Translations under genes and position numbers: made by a program
Notes under the pieces: generated by a model
Databases searched by the model: none
Told to the model about the DNA's origin: nothing
Seen by the model: the letters and a program-made list of their open reading frames with translations, nothing else
NCBI RefSeq assembly: GCF_900163545.1
Contig: NZ_FUHW01000019.1
Coordinates: 1-64,000, forward strand
Reading direction: 5' to 3'
Length of the DNA: 64,000 bases
Source: Arthrobacter rhombi
GTDB lineage: Bacteria; Actinomycetota; Actinomycetes; Actinomycetales; Micrococcaceae
Shown: positions 10,537 through 17,799 of the stretch, piece by piece
How positions within the stretch are numbered: position 1 is the stretch's first letter
Layout of the letters: each line of letters starts with the position of its first letter

Positions 10537-11523
10537 TTAGGAGTCCTTCTGGTCGGTGGCTCGTTTATCCGCCATCAGCGAGACGAGGTCGTAGGCGACG
10601 TGTGAGGCCGCAATGCCGGTCATTTCGGCGTGGTCATAGGCCGGGGAAACCTCCACGAGGTCCGCTCCGACCAGGTTCATCCCGCGCATCCCGCGCAGGA
10701 TCTCCAAGAGTTCGCGGCTCGTGATACCGCCGGCCTCGGGGGTTCCGGTGCCGGGGGCATGCGCTGGGTCCAGCACGTCGATATCCACCGAGATGTACAA
10801 CGGGCGGTTACCGATGCGGTCGCGCAGCTTATCGACGATTTCGCGCACCCCCTGATAGTAGACGTCGGAGGAGGTCACGATGCCGAAACCGAAGCGCTGG
10901 TCATCCTCGAGGTCCTTCTTACCGTACAGCGGTCCACGGGTTCCCACATGGGAGATCGCCTCGGTATCGAGGATGCCTTCCTCAACGGCCCGACGGAACG
11001 GGGTGCCGTGGGTGTATTCGGCGCCGAAGTAGGTGTCCCACGTGTCCAGGTGCGCATCAAAGTGGAGCATCGCCACCGGCTCCCCCGCCCGCTCCGAAGC
11101 GGCACGCAGGAGTGGCAAGGCGATGGTGTGGTCCCCGCCGATGGTCATCAGCGACGAGCCGTCGGAGGTCAGGTCCAGGGCGTTCTGCTGAATGGTTTCG
11201 ATGGCGTCGTTGATATTAAAGGGGTTCACGGCCATATCGCCGGCATCCGCGACCTGCACTGCCTCGAAAGGAGAGAGGTCCATGGCCGGGTTATAGGGGC
11301 GCAGCAGGCGGGAGGATTCACGGACGTGGTTGGAACCGAAACGGGCCCCGGGCCGGTAGGAAACTCCGGCATCGAAGGGGACGCCGACCACCTTGATGCC
11401 GGCATCGGGAGCCTGGTCCAGTCGTGGCAGCCGCGCATAGGTGGCCGGGCCGGCAAAGCGCGGAATCTTCGAGGAATCAATGGGACCGATTTTTCCGTTG
11501 GCCTCGACGCGGATCTCTTCCAT
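10537..11523 (-). CDS. Agmatinase/guanidinobutyrase-family ureohydrolase
   Basis: 328 aa. Binuclear-manganese ureohydrolase that releases urea from a guanidino compound. Metal ligands are visible in three motifs: [14 protein letters not shown] and SVDIDVLDP, with THGTPFRRA after the second motif as in agmatinase and guanidinobutyrase rather than arginase. ATG start with AAGGAGAA before it. It is the first gene of a two-gene operon with the TPP enzyme. Together with a 2-ketoarginine decarboxylase the natural substrate would be 4-guanidinobutyrate; agmatine is the main alternative and cannot be excluded from sequence. Confidence 0.9.
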   Translation of the reverse strand: MEEIRVEANGKIGPIDSSKIPRFAGPATYARLPRLDQAPDAGIKVVGVPFDAGVSYRPGARFGSNHVRESSRLLRPYNPAMDLSPFEAVQVADAGDMAVNPFNINDAIETIQQNALDLTSDGSSLMTIGGDHTIALPLLRAASERAGEPVAMLHFDAHLDTWDTYFGAEYTHGTPFRRAVEEGILDTEAISHVGTRGPLYGKKDLEDDQRFGFGIVTSSDVYYQGVREIVDKLRDRIGNRPLYISVDIDVLDPAHAPGTGTPEAGGITSRELLEILRGMRGMNLVGADLVEVSPAYDHAEMTGIAASHVAYDLVSLMADKRATDQKDS

Positions 11524-12003
11524 GGTTCTCCTTCTCGATGGGCCACCTGAACGACCTCGCCCACGGTTGCCTAATAAGATACTTTCGTTGTCCCTTATGC
11601 TATTTGTGGCTTATGGCACAGTCAAGGCGCGCGGCCCCGAACCAGCCCATCGATCCATGCCGTGATGATCGCGGCCCGCGCCGTTGGCCGCGGCAGGCGT
11701 AGCGTTCGAACACGAAGGCCCTCGACACGTGGACGCCAGCAGGTACCCCTTCTCCGGGGGCAAGATCGCCCCTCCCGGGCGGCCGGCCAGCCATGGCGGA
11801 AGATCATCTGCCCGGTCATCCGGGATGCCTGCGGCATCATGCCGCAACCGTATTTCCGCTGGACCGAGAGCTCAGCGGTGCGTCATTGGCGCAGTTTCCT
11901 CCTGTTGGGACAGGGGGAAATCGCGCCACTGACCCGCGAGGTTTTGCGTGGGGCCGAACCGAATCCGCGGCTCAGACCGCGGGTCCATATCGGCCGAATA
12001 CCG
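11524..12003. other. Intergenic region with a possible small gene or remnant on the + strand
   Basis: 480 bases upstream of the ureohydrolase operon. A + strand frame runs through it and stops at 12012, overlapping the end of the regulator gene by 9 bases. From about 11790 on, its codons have high third-position GC and the peptide looks protein-like (segments KIICPVIRDACGI and FLLLGQGEIAPLTREVL), but there is no convincing start or ribosome binding site and the first half looks non-coding. Structures: a perfect 8-bp inverted repeat TGCGGCAT/ATGCCGCA at 11829-11845 and CCGCGG/CCGCGG at 11965-11982, the latter a possible terminator for the regulator. Confidence 0.35.
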
Positions 12004-12579
12004 CTACCGTGATGCAGCGGGGACCAGCGTCCACAGGACCACTGCTTCCTCATCGGTGGGGTTGATCCATGAATGCGGTTCACGGCCGGGGAACGTCACC
12101 GAATCACCGCCCTCGAGTTCGAATCGTTCGTTGGCGAAGATGATGATGAAACGTCCCGACACCACATGCAGGACCTCGACCTCGCAGTCCACCGAATACA
12201 GTTCGTCCTCGCCTTGCCCGCGGGGTTCGATGACGGCCCGGATCACCTGCAGCCGCTTCTCCGAGCGGCTGGTCACCAGACGTTCGATAATGCCGTGACC
12301 ACCCAAGGAGATGCGCGGGGCATCGTCGAAGCGGACCACATGGGTTTCTGGTTGGGCGAACAGCTCCCCCACCGACACCGACAGGACCTGGCATAAGGTG
12401 ACCAACGAGGCCACCGAGGGTGAGGTGAGGTCGCGCTCGACCCGGGACAGGAAACCTTTGGTCAGCCCGGTTGACTCGGCCACCTGCTCGATGGTCATAC
12501 GCTGGACGTGACGCGCGGCCCGGATCTTCGAACCGATCGCAATCGGGGCGTTGCTGGGCTCGACGGGCAAAGCCTTCAT
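12004..12579 (-). CDS. XRE-family regulator with cupin sensor domain
   Basis: 191 aa. N-terminal helix-turn-helix of the Cro/C1 type (about residues 16-72, with TIEQVAESTGLTKGFLSRVE) and a C-terminal cupin_2 beta-barrel (about 110-185, with EVLHVVSGRF and GDSVTFPGREPHSW). This architecture is common in regulators of amino-acid and polyamine catabolism, where the cupin binds the inducer or a metal. It is divergent from the symporter, and a 20-bp palindrome lies in the shared upstream region. The probable regulon is symporter plus ureohydrolase/TPP operon, by context. Confidence 0.9.
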   Translation of the reverse strand: MKALPVEPSNAPIAIGSKIRAARHVQRMTIEQVAESTGLTKGFLSRVERDLTSPSVASLVTLCQVLSVSVGELFAQPETHVVRFDDAPRISLGGHGIIERLVTSRSEKRLQVIRAVIEPRGQGEDELYSVDCEVEVLHVVSGRFIIIFANERFELEGGDSVTFPGREPHSWINPTDEEAVVLWTLVPAASR

Positions 12580-12685
12580 GGGCGGTGTACTCCGGGTCTT
12601 CGCATTGGATATCTGTCCTGCATGACGTCACACAGCATAGGCCAATTGACCTGTTAGCCAGATCACTTTAGCTTAGTAGGCAACA

Positions 12686-12705
12686 GATGTTTACCTGTAA
12701 ACATC
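12686..12705. promoter_or_regulatory. 20-bp palindrome, candidate operator of the XRE-cupin regulator
   Basis: GATGTTTAC and GTAAACATC form perfect 9-base arms around a 2-base centre. It lies between the divergent regulator (start 12579) and symporter (start 12749), 43 bases before the symporter ATG, in an AT-richer patch. A repressor or activator operator is the natural reading. I found no equally good copy upstream of the ureohydrolase operon. Confidence 0.6.
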
Positions 12706-12748
12706 ACCTGATTGTCATCTTCCTTCCCTTTTCGACCAGAGGTTCCTC

Positions 12749-14275
12749 ATGGACATCATCAATATCGCGATTGTGATCGCGTACCTGATCGCGATGCTCG
12801 CGTTCGGCTGGTGGGGCAAGTCCCGCACCAAGAACAGCAGCGACTATCTGGTCGCGGGCCGACGACTCGGCCCCTTCCTCTACACCGGAACCATGGCCGC
12901 CGTCGTCCTCGGCGGTGCGTCCACGGTCGGCGGTGTGGGCCTGGGGTACGAATTCGGGCTCTCCGGCGCGTGGCTGGTGATCGCCATCGGCATCGGGGTG
13001 CTGCTACTGAGCATGCTCTTCGCCCCGCGCCTGCAACGACTGAAGATTTTCACCGTCTCGCAGATGCTGACGCTGCGCTACGGCTCCAAGCAGGCCACGA
13101 ACGCCTCGGCGGTAGTCATGCTGGCGTATACCTTGATGCTCTGCGCCACCTCCACCGGCGCCTACGCGACGATCTTCGTCGTCCTCTTCGAATGGGAGCG
13201 CTGGATCGCCATCGCCGTTGGCGGGGCCATCGTCTTGATCTACTCCACCATCGGCGGCATGTGGTCCATCACCCTGGCCGACCAGGTCCAGTTCGTCATC
13301 AAGACCATCGGCGTCTTCGCCCTCATGCTGCCTTTCGCCCTGTCGGCGGCCGGCGGCTTCAACGGCATCTCGGCCGGCATCCCCGAACGCGCCCGCGAGG
13401 CCTTCTTCAGTTGGGGCGGCATCGGGGCGCAGACCATCATCACCTACTTCGTCGTCTACACGCTGGGCCTGCTGATCGGGCAGGACATCTGGCAGCGCGT
13501 GTTCACCGCCCGCACCCCGAAGGTGGCCCGCTGGGGCGGCGCCACCGCCGGCATCTACTGCGTCATCTACGGCATCGCCGGAGCCATCATCGGCATGTCG
13601 GCCCGCGTCGCGCTGCCCGGCATCGACATCGAGGCCTTGGGCAAGGACGTGGTCTACGCGGAGGTCGCCATGACCCTGCTGCCGGTGGCCGTCGGCGGCA
13701 TCGTCCTGGCCGCCGCCGTCGCCGCCATGATGTCCACCGCTTCCGGTGCGCTGATTGCCGCAGCCACGGTGGCCCGCAACGACGTCACCCCCTTTGTCGC
13801 CGGCTGGTTCGGCAAGAAGATCGAGGTCAACACCGGCCGCAACCCCGAACACGACATCGCCGCCAACCGCTACTGGGTCTTGGGGCTCGGCGCCGTGTCC
13901 ATCATCCTGGCGATCCTCGTCAACGATGTCGTCGCCGCCCTGACCATTGCCTACGACATCCTGGTCGGCGGGTTGCTGGTGTCGATCCTGGGCGGTCTGC
14001 TCTGGAAGCGGGGCAACGGTACCGGTGCTGCCCTGTCCATGGCGGCAGGCACGTTGGTCACCCTGACGACCATGATCACCCTCGAAGTCCTCTCCACCGA
14101 AAAGTTCGCCGGCGTCTACGCCAACGAGCCGATCTACTTCGGTCTCGGTGCCTCACTCGTGGTCTATGTCCTGTTCAGCCTGCTCTCGGCGCCGACCCGC
14201 ACCGAGGTGACGAAGCACTGGTCGGATCGCGTCTCCGGACGGGTCGATATGGAAGGCGTTTCCACCGACCAGTAG
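12749..14275 (+). CDS. Sodium:solute symporter family transporter
   Basis: 508 aa, about 13 transmembrane segments, the length and hydropathy of the SSS/PutP family. N-terminal IAYLIAMLAFGWWGKSRTKN and DYLVAGRRLG are the typical first-helix and loop signatures, and the GIYCVIYGIAGAIIG and STASGALIAAATVARND regions match the core helices (the latter the Na+-site helix with adjacent Ser/Thr). Family members import proline, pantothenate, polyamines, amino acids or purine-like compounds with Na+. Divergent from the XRE-cupin regulator and adjacent to guanidino-compound catabolism, so arginine, agmatine or guanidinobutyrate uptake is the likely role. Followed by a strong terminator. Confidence 0.92.
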   Translation: MDIINIAIVIAYLIAMLAFGWWGKSRTKNSSDYLVAGRRLGPFLYTGTMAAVVLGGASTVGGVGLGYEFGLSGAWLVIAIGIGVLLLSMLFAPRLQRLKIFTVSQMLTLRYGSKQATNASAVVMLAYTLMLCATSTGAYATIFVVLFEWERWIAIAVGGAIVLIYSTIGGMWSITLADQVQFVIKTIGVFALMLPFALSAAGGFNGISAGIPERAREAFFSWGGIGAQTIITYFVVYTLGLLIGQDIWQRVFTARTPKVARWGGATAGIYCVIYGIAGAIIGMSARVALPGIDIEALGKDVVYAEVAMTLLPVAVGGIVLAAAVAAMMSTASGALIAAATVARNDVTPFVAGWFGKKIEVNTGRNPEHDIAANRYWVLGLGAVSIILAILVNDVVAALTIAYDILVGGLLVSILGGLLWKRGNGTGAALSMAAGTLVTLTTMITLEVLSTEKFAGVYANEPIYFGLGASLVVYVLFSLLSAPTRTEVTKHWSDRVSGRVDMEGVSTDQ

Positions 14276-14283
14276 AGGACCAC

Positions 14284-14329
14284 AAAACCCCGCCGTCGCC
14301 CATCGTTCCCGGCGCGACGGCGGGGTTTT
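14284..14329 (+). terminator. Intrinsic terminator after the symporter
   Basis: Perfect 16-bp stem: AAAACCCCGCCGTCGC at 14284-14299 and GCGACGGCGGGGTTTT at 14314-14329, loop 14 bases. The 3' arm ends in TTTT. It starts 9 bases after the symporter stop. Confidence 0.92.
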
Positions 14330-14540
14330 GCGTTCGAATCCGGGGAACTCCGCACCGGCTGCTCCCCCAGGGTCCCCGGTCAGGGCAGGCCGGCCGGCCG
14401 GCCGGGCGAGGAAAGAGGCCATGGCGGCACGGCGCTTTGATGGTCGAACCCCTGCCGAAACCCCCTTTTTGGCCCCATGAGTCGAAACGAATCTAGCCGT
14501 GCCAGCATTGGGATGCAGTGGGGATGACGTAGAACACAGC

Positions 14541-14569
14541 TTGGGTTGCCTCGGCAATCGCGTTAGGCT
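14541..14569 (+). promoter_or_regulatory. Promoter of riboswitch unit A
   Basis: TTGGGT (-35, 14541-14546), 17-base spacer, TAGGCT (-10, 14564-14569). A transcript starting about 7 bases downstream would begin almost exactly at the first paired base of the structured RNA (14578). The same -10 hexamer at the same distance precedes copy B. Confidence 0.65.
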
Positions 14570-14577
14570 GGAAAAAA

Positions 14578-14654
14578 GCTTCATGAGACGCGGGCAACAG
14601 CTCCGACTACCCGCGCACCAACCCCAGGTTCGTGGGTGGTTCGGATGAGGAAGC
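14578..14654 (+). promoter_or_regulatory. SAM-clan riboswitch candidate (SAM-I/IV-like), copy A
   Basis: Closing stem P1 GCTTC (14578-14582) with GAAGC (14650-14654); P2 CGCGGG (14589-14594) with CCCGCG (14610-14615); a loop with TCCGA (14602-14606) that can pair with TCGGA (14641-14645) as a pseudoknot; P3 from ACC-A-ACCC (14617-14624) with GGGTGGT (14634-14640). The junction CATGAGA after P1, the ACCAACCCC strand and the TCGGATGA strand before the 3' side of P1 are the conserved pieces of SAM-I/SAM-IV aptamers, without a P4 helix, as in the SAM-I/IV variant class. Structure and the repeat at 25985 are seen; the class is from memory. It sits in the leader of the small gene at 14701. Confidence 0.7.
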
Positions 14655-14700
14655 GGCCCGCACGACAACGTGTTGGGTAAGAACGCACGAGAGGAAATCC

Positions 14701-14985
14701 GTGGCGCAAAGCGTCTCCGTCCTTCCAATTTTCGATTCGATGCTAGGCACCGTCTGCCTCAACGTAGACGGTCAATGGGAACGCTTCATCGCGCCCCACC
14801 CTCAGGATCTCGACTATGCGCTGGCCAACACGGCCGGTCGACCGGTCTGGGAATCCGATTCCTGCGCACTGACCGTGCGCATCCCCCGGGCACACCGCCC
14901 CGACGGAGAAGCTCAGGTATTCTTCCTTGAGCGTCTGCCCGTTCGCGACCACGCCGAGGCTCCCTCGGGTATGCTGGTCGGCTGA
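14701..14985 (+). CDS. Small protein of unknown function behind riboswitch A
   Basis: 94 aa from a GTG start with GAGAGGAAA eight or so bases upstream. The open frame extends into the structured RNA, but that part is leader. No signal peptide or membrane segment; the protein is soluble-looking with two beta-rich hydrophobic patches (VSVLPIFDSMLGTVCLNV and QVFFLERLPV). Residues 16-41 (GTV... to ...AL) align without gaps to residues 36-61 of the small protein at 26171, with 7 identities in 26. I recognise no family. A role linked to S-adenosylmethionine or methionine supply is suggested only by the riboswitch. Confidence 0.65.
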   Translation: MAQSVSVLPIFDSMLGTVCLNVDGQWERFIAPHPQDLDYALANTAGRPVWESDSCALTVRIPRAHRPDGEAQVFFLERLPVRDHAEAPSGMLVG

Positions 14986-15004
14986 AGGGGAGTAGTTCCA
15001 CACC

Positions 15005-15039
15005 CCGCCCGAGCCGGATCACTGATCCGGCACGGGCGG
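15005..15039 (+). terminator. Strong hairpin after the small gene of unit A
   Basis: CCGCCCG (15005-15011) and GCCGGATCA (15013-15021) pair with TGATCCGGC (15023-15031) and CGGGCGG (15033-15039), giving 16 bp with one A-A mismatch. No T-tract follows, so it may be a rho-assisted or pause-type terminator. It lies 20 bases after the stop. Confidence 0.6.
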
Positions 15040-15220
15040 AAGAGGATCTGTCGACATACTGATCGCCGACCAGGCGGTCCGGCAATCCACCCGGCTTCGA
15101 CGCCGGGCGAACGAGACCTTCGGCCCGCTGATGGCGGTCCGAGGTTTGTTGTACCCCACCAACCTTTGACCGTCACCCCCGCCCCCGTGCGGGGACAACG
15201 ACCCGATTAAAGGACCCCCG

Positions 15221-16363
15221 ATGGCACCGGATGCCCCCTCCCCCGACGCCGACCCGCTCCGTGCGCAGTCCCCGCGTCGGGAGCCCACGCCCGCCGAGAT
15301 CAGGCGCTGGCGCAAATACTTGGCCGATGAACGTGTTGAAGGCTCCATCTATCTGACCCTGGCCAAACGCCGTGACGGCGAGGAACGCCAAATCCTCTTG
15401 GGCCTGGCCCGTGCCGAAGCCCGCCACGAGGAACATTGGGCCACCCTTTTGGGCGAACACGCCCGGAAGACGGCACGGCCCTCCTTCAGCCGCGTCATGT
15501 TGCGTTTCATGGCCCGAAACTTTGGTTCGGTCTTCGTGCTGGCGCTGGCCCAACGAGCCGAAGGGTCCTCCCCCTACGACAATGATGCCGACGCCACCGC
15601 CCAGATGGCCGCCGATGAGCTGGTGCATGAGGAAGTCGTCCGTGGTCTTGCGGTCCGCGGCCGCAACCGACTTTCGGGAAACTTTCGGGCAGCCGTCTTC
15701 GGTGCCAACGACGGGCTGGTCTCCAACCTGGCCCTGGTGATGGGCATCGGCGCTGCCGGGGTGTCCAGCGCCCTCGTCCTCTTTGCCGGTGTTGCCGGCC
15801 TGCTCGCCGGCGCCCTGTCGATGGCCGCTGGCGAATACGTCTCCGTCCGGTCACAGCGCGAACTACTCACCGCTTCCCAGCCAACCCAGGTCACACTCAT
15901 CGCCGCCCCGGATCTGGACCTGCAGGCCAACGAATTGGTTCTGGTCTATCGGGCCCGCGGGATGAGCCGGGAAGCCGCCGAGCACCGGGCCGCCGAACGG
16001 CTGGGAACTTTCAGCTGCGATTGCGACCCGTCCTTATCGCTGCAGCCCGAGGTACCCGAGACCGCCGGTGACGAACACGAAGCCCTCGGATCGGCTATCG
16101 GTGCTGCCGCCTCCAGCTTTTGCTTCTTCGCCTCCGGTGCCTTGATCCCGATCCTGCCCTACCTCTTCGGCATGGGCGGGCTACCGGCCCTGCTCTTGGC
16201 CTTGGTCCTGGTGGGGGTGGCTCTGATGCTGACCGGCGGTGTCGTCGGGCTGCTCTCCGGCGCCTCACCAGCCAAACGCGGGTTCAGACAATTGGCGATC
16301 GGCCTCGGAGCGGCAGGGGTCACCTATGCTCTGGGCCTGCTCTTCGGCGGCAATATCGGATAG
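15221..16363 (+). CDS. Ferritin-like/VIT1 fusion membrane protein (MbfA-like)
   Basis: 380 aa. The N-terminal 150 residues resemble an erythrin/rubrerythrin four-helix ferritin-like domain: RWRKYLADERVEGSIYLTLAKR, EARHEEHWA and ADELVHEEVV supply the repeated Glu/His pairs for a di-iron site. The C-terminal part is a VIT1/CCC1-type transporter (FGANDGLVSNLALVMGI, then GALSMAAGEYVSVRSQREL and further hydrophobic helices to the end). Such fusions export or sequester iron or manganese at the membrane; in rhizobial and agrobacterial MbfA the role is iron export under peroxide stress. Metal preference here is not shown. It stands alone between a terminator and a convergent gene. Confidence 0.9.
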   Translation: MAPDAPSPDADPLRAQSPRREPTPAEIRRWRKYLADERVEGSIYLTLAKRRDGEERQILLGLARAEARHEEHWATLLGEHARKTARPSFSRVMLRFMARNFGSVFVLALAQRAEGSSPYDNDADATAQMAADELVHEEVVRGLAVRGRNRLSGNFRAAVFGANDGLVSNLALVMGIGAAGVSSALVLFAGVAGLLAGALSMAAGEYVSVRSQRELLTASQPTQVTLIAAPDLDLQANELVLVYRARGMSREAAEHRAAERLGTFSCDCDPSLSLQPEVPETAGDEHEALGSAIGAAASSFCFFASGALIPILPYLFGMGGLPALLLALVLVGVALMLTGGVVGLLSGASPAKRGFRQLAIGLGAAGVTYALGLLFGGNIG

Positions 16364-16401
16364 GTTCCGGGCCCGTCCACGTCGACGGTCCGCAGATCAT
16401 G

Positions 16402-17607
16402 TCAGCTGGCGCGGCGCATCCGTCGGGCTGCTGCCGTCGGTCGGCGCTCTTGCACCGCCGGTGGAGTCGGTTCCGGCACGATGGCTTCGGGCTCCGGCTC
16501 GGGGGCTGGCGTGTCACGTCGACCTGCCTTCGCTGCGGCAATCACCTCGCGGGCGGGACGGGTCGGCGCCTTCTTCAAGGGCCGGGCCGTCGCGCCGATC
16601 GGCGGCAAGGGCTCGACGTGAACCTGCGGTTCCTGCTTGCTCGCCTTGGCCGTCTGGGCCTGCTCGGCGCGGGCAACCTTCGCCCGGCGTTCGCGCTCTT
16701 CCTGAGCCAGCTTCTCCGCTTTGACCCGTTCGGCCTCGGCAAGCTTTTCTGCCTGGGCCCGCTCGATTTCGGCAGCTTTCTCCGCCTTGGCCTTTTCCTC
16801 CTGCGCCGCCTGTTCGGCCTTGAGTGCCTGCGCCCGCTCGCTTTCTGCGACCTTCTCGGCCCGGGCGCGTTCGGCGAGCGCTGCCTGCTCGATTTTCTCG
16901 GCTTCCTTCAGGGTGCGGGCCTCCTTGGCCCGGGCGCTGCGTTCGGCCCTGGCCGCACGACGAGCCGTGCTCGCTTCCTGGGCCAGCGCCAATCGTTCTG
17001 CCTTGGCTGCTTGGGCCGCAATGGCTTCCTCGTCCTGCTGGACTGCCTTCGCCGCACGAGCCTGCTTCTTGGCCGCTTCCTTCTCCTGCTGGGCAGGGGT
17101 CAGGGTTTTGGGCTGGGGTTGACGCTTCGAGGATCGTGGTGGTGACGGCTCCGTGGGGCGCGGCGTATTGGGGTCGAAGTAGTCGGCCAACCGGTCCAGG
17201 GTGCGCTCAATATTGGCTGGGGTGCTCCGGGTGAACCCCATGACCTTCAGCGGCCATTGCCGTTTCAGCCGTGAGGCGTCCCAGGTTTCACGGACCAGCG
17301 TCCCCCGTGGAGCGGGGATCAGTTCATAACGCCAGCGATGGCCGTTGAAGTGCCGCCAGGCGATCAGCCGGTTCTCCTCGAACTCCACCACCGTGTTCTG
17401 GATCCGGTACCCCACACCCAACCGCATATCCATCCCGAACTCGGCGCCCAGGGACAGGCGTTGGGGTTCGTCCTGGCGAGAATTTTTCACCGTGCCGGAA
17501 CCGTCGATGAGCGGATGCTTCGACGGGTCGGCGAGTAGTTCGAAGATGGCGCCGGGAGGCGCCTGGACCAGGCGTTGCCGGGTCACCAGATAGGGGTTCG
17601 AGTCCAT
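16402..17607 (-). CDS. START/SRPBCC-domain protein with long charged coiled-coil tail
   Basis: 401 aa. Residues 1-140 look like an SRPBCC (START-like) polyketide-cyclase domain: it begins TRQRLVQAPPGAIFELLADPSKHPLIDGSG and continues through NTVVEFEENRLIAWRHFNG, the ligand-cavity pattern of that superfamily. Residues about 165-310 are an almost uninterrupted Ala/Glu/Lys/Arg heptad-like helix (repeats such as AEKAAEIERAQAEKLAEAER), and the last 90 are Pro/Glu/Arg-rich. No signal peptide or membrane helix. The lone domain is usually 150-200 aa; the long tail is unusual and suggests oligomerisation or a scaffold role. Function unknown. Confidence 0.7.
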   Translation of the reverse strand: MDSNPYLVTRQRLVQAPPGAIFELLADPSKHPLIDGSGTVKNSRQDEPQRLSLGAEFGMDMRLGVGYRIQNTVVEFEENRLIAWRHFNGHRWRYELIPAPRGTLVRETWDASRLKRQWPLKVMGFTRSTPANIERTLDRLADYFDPNTPRPTEPSPPRSSKRQPQPKTLTPAQQEKEAAKKQARAAKAVQQDEEAIAAQAAKAERLALAQEASTARRAARAERSARAKEARTLKEAEKIEQAALAERARAEKVAESERAQALKAEQAAQEEKAKAEKAAEIERAQAEKLAEAERVKAEKLAQEERERRAKVARAEQAQTAKASKQEPQVHVEPLPPIGATARPLKKAPTRPAREVIAAAKAGRRDTPAPEPEPEAIVPEPTPPAVQERRPTAAARRMRRAS

Positions 17608-17799
17608 AGGCCCAGCCTACCCAGCGCAGCTGCAGATCCTCTGGATGTCGCCGGGCGCTGCGCGAAGGGGTTCGACGGTCCTGGACCGCATTCGGCCAGC
17701 GGTTCAGTCTCCGGTGAGGATGCCCACCGCCAACTCGGGGGATTCGACCAAATGAATGGCTGCTGCCATCTCCCGTCCGGCGGCCAACGATTCCAACAG

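Noticed and set aside
12712..14496. 594-codon open frame overlapping the symporter in another + frame
   Set aside because: Arg/His-rich, no hydrophobic segments; the symporter frame has the transmembrane pattern and a good start.
14578..14662. Reading the structured RNA as a tRNA or as a c-di-AMP riboswitch
   Set aside because: No acceptor/T-arm geometry, and it lacks the ydaO blocks that are clear at 45.7 and 47.0 kb.
14632..14700. Extended start for the small gene of unit A
   Set aside because: These codons overlap the aptamer; the GTG at 14701 has a ribosome binding site.
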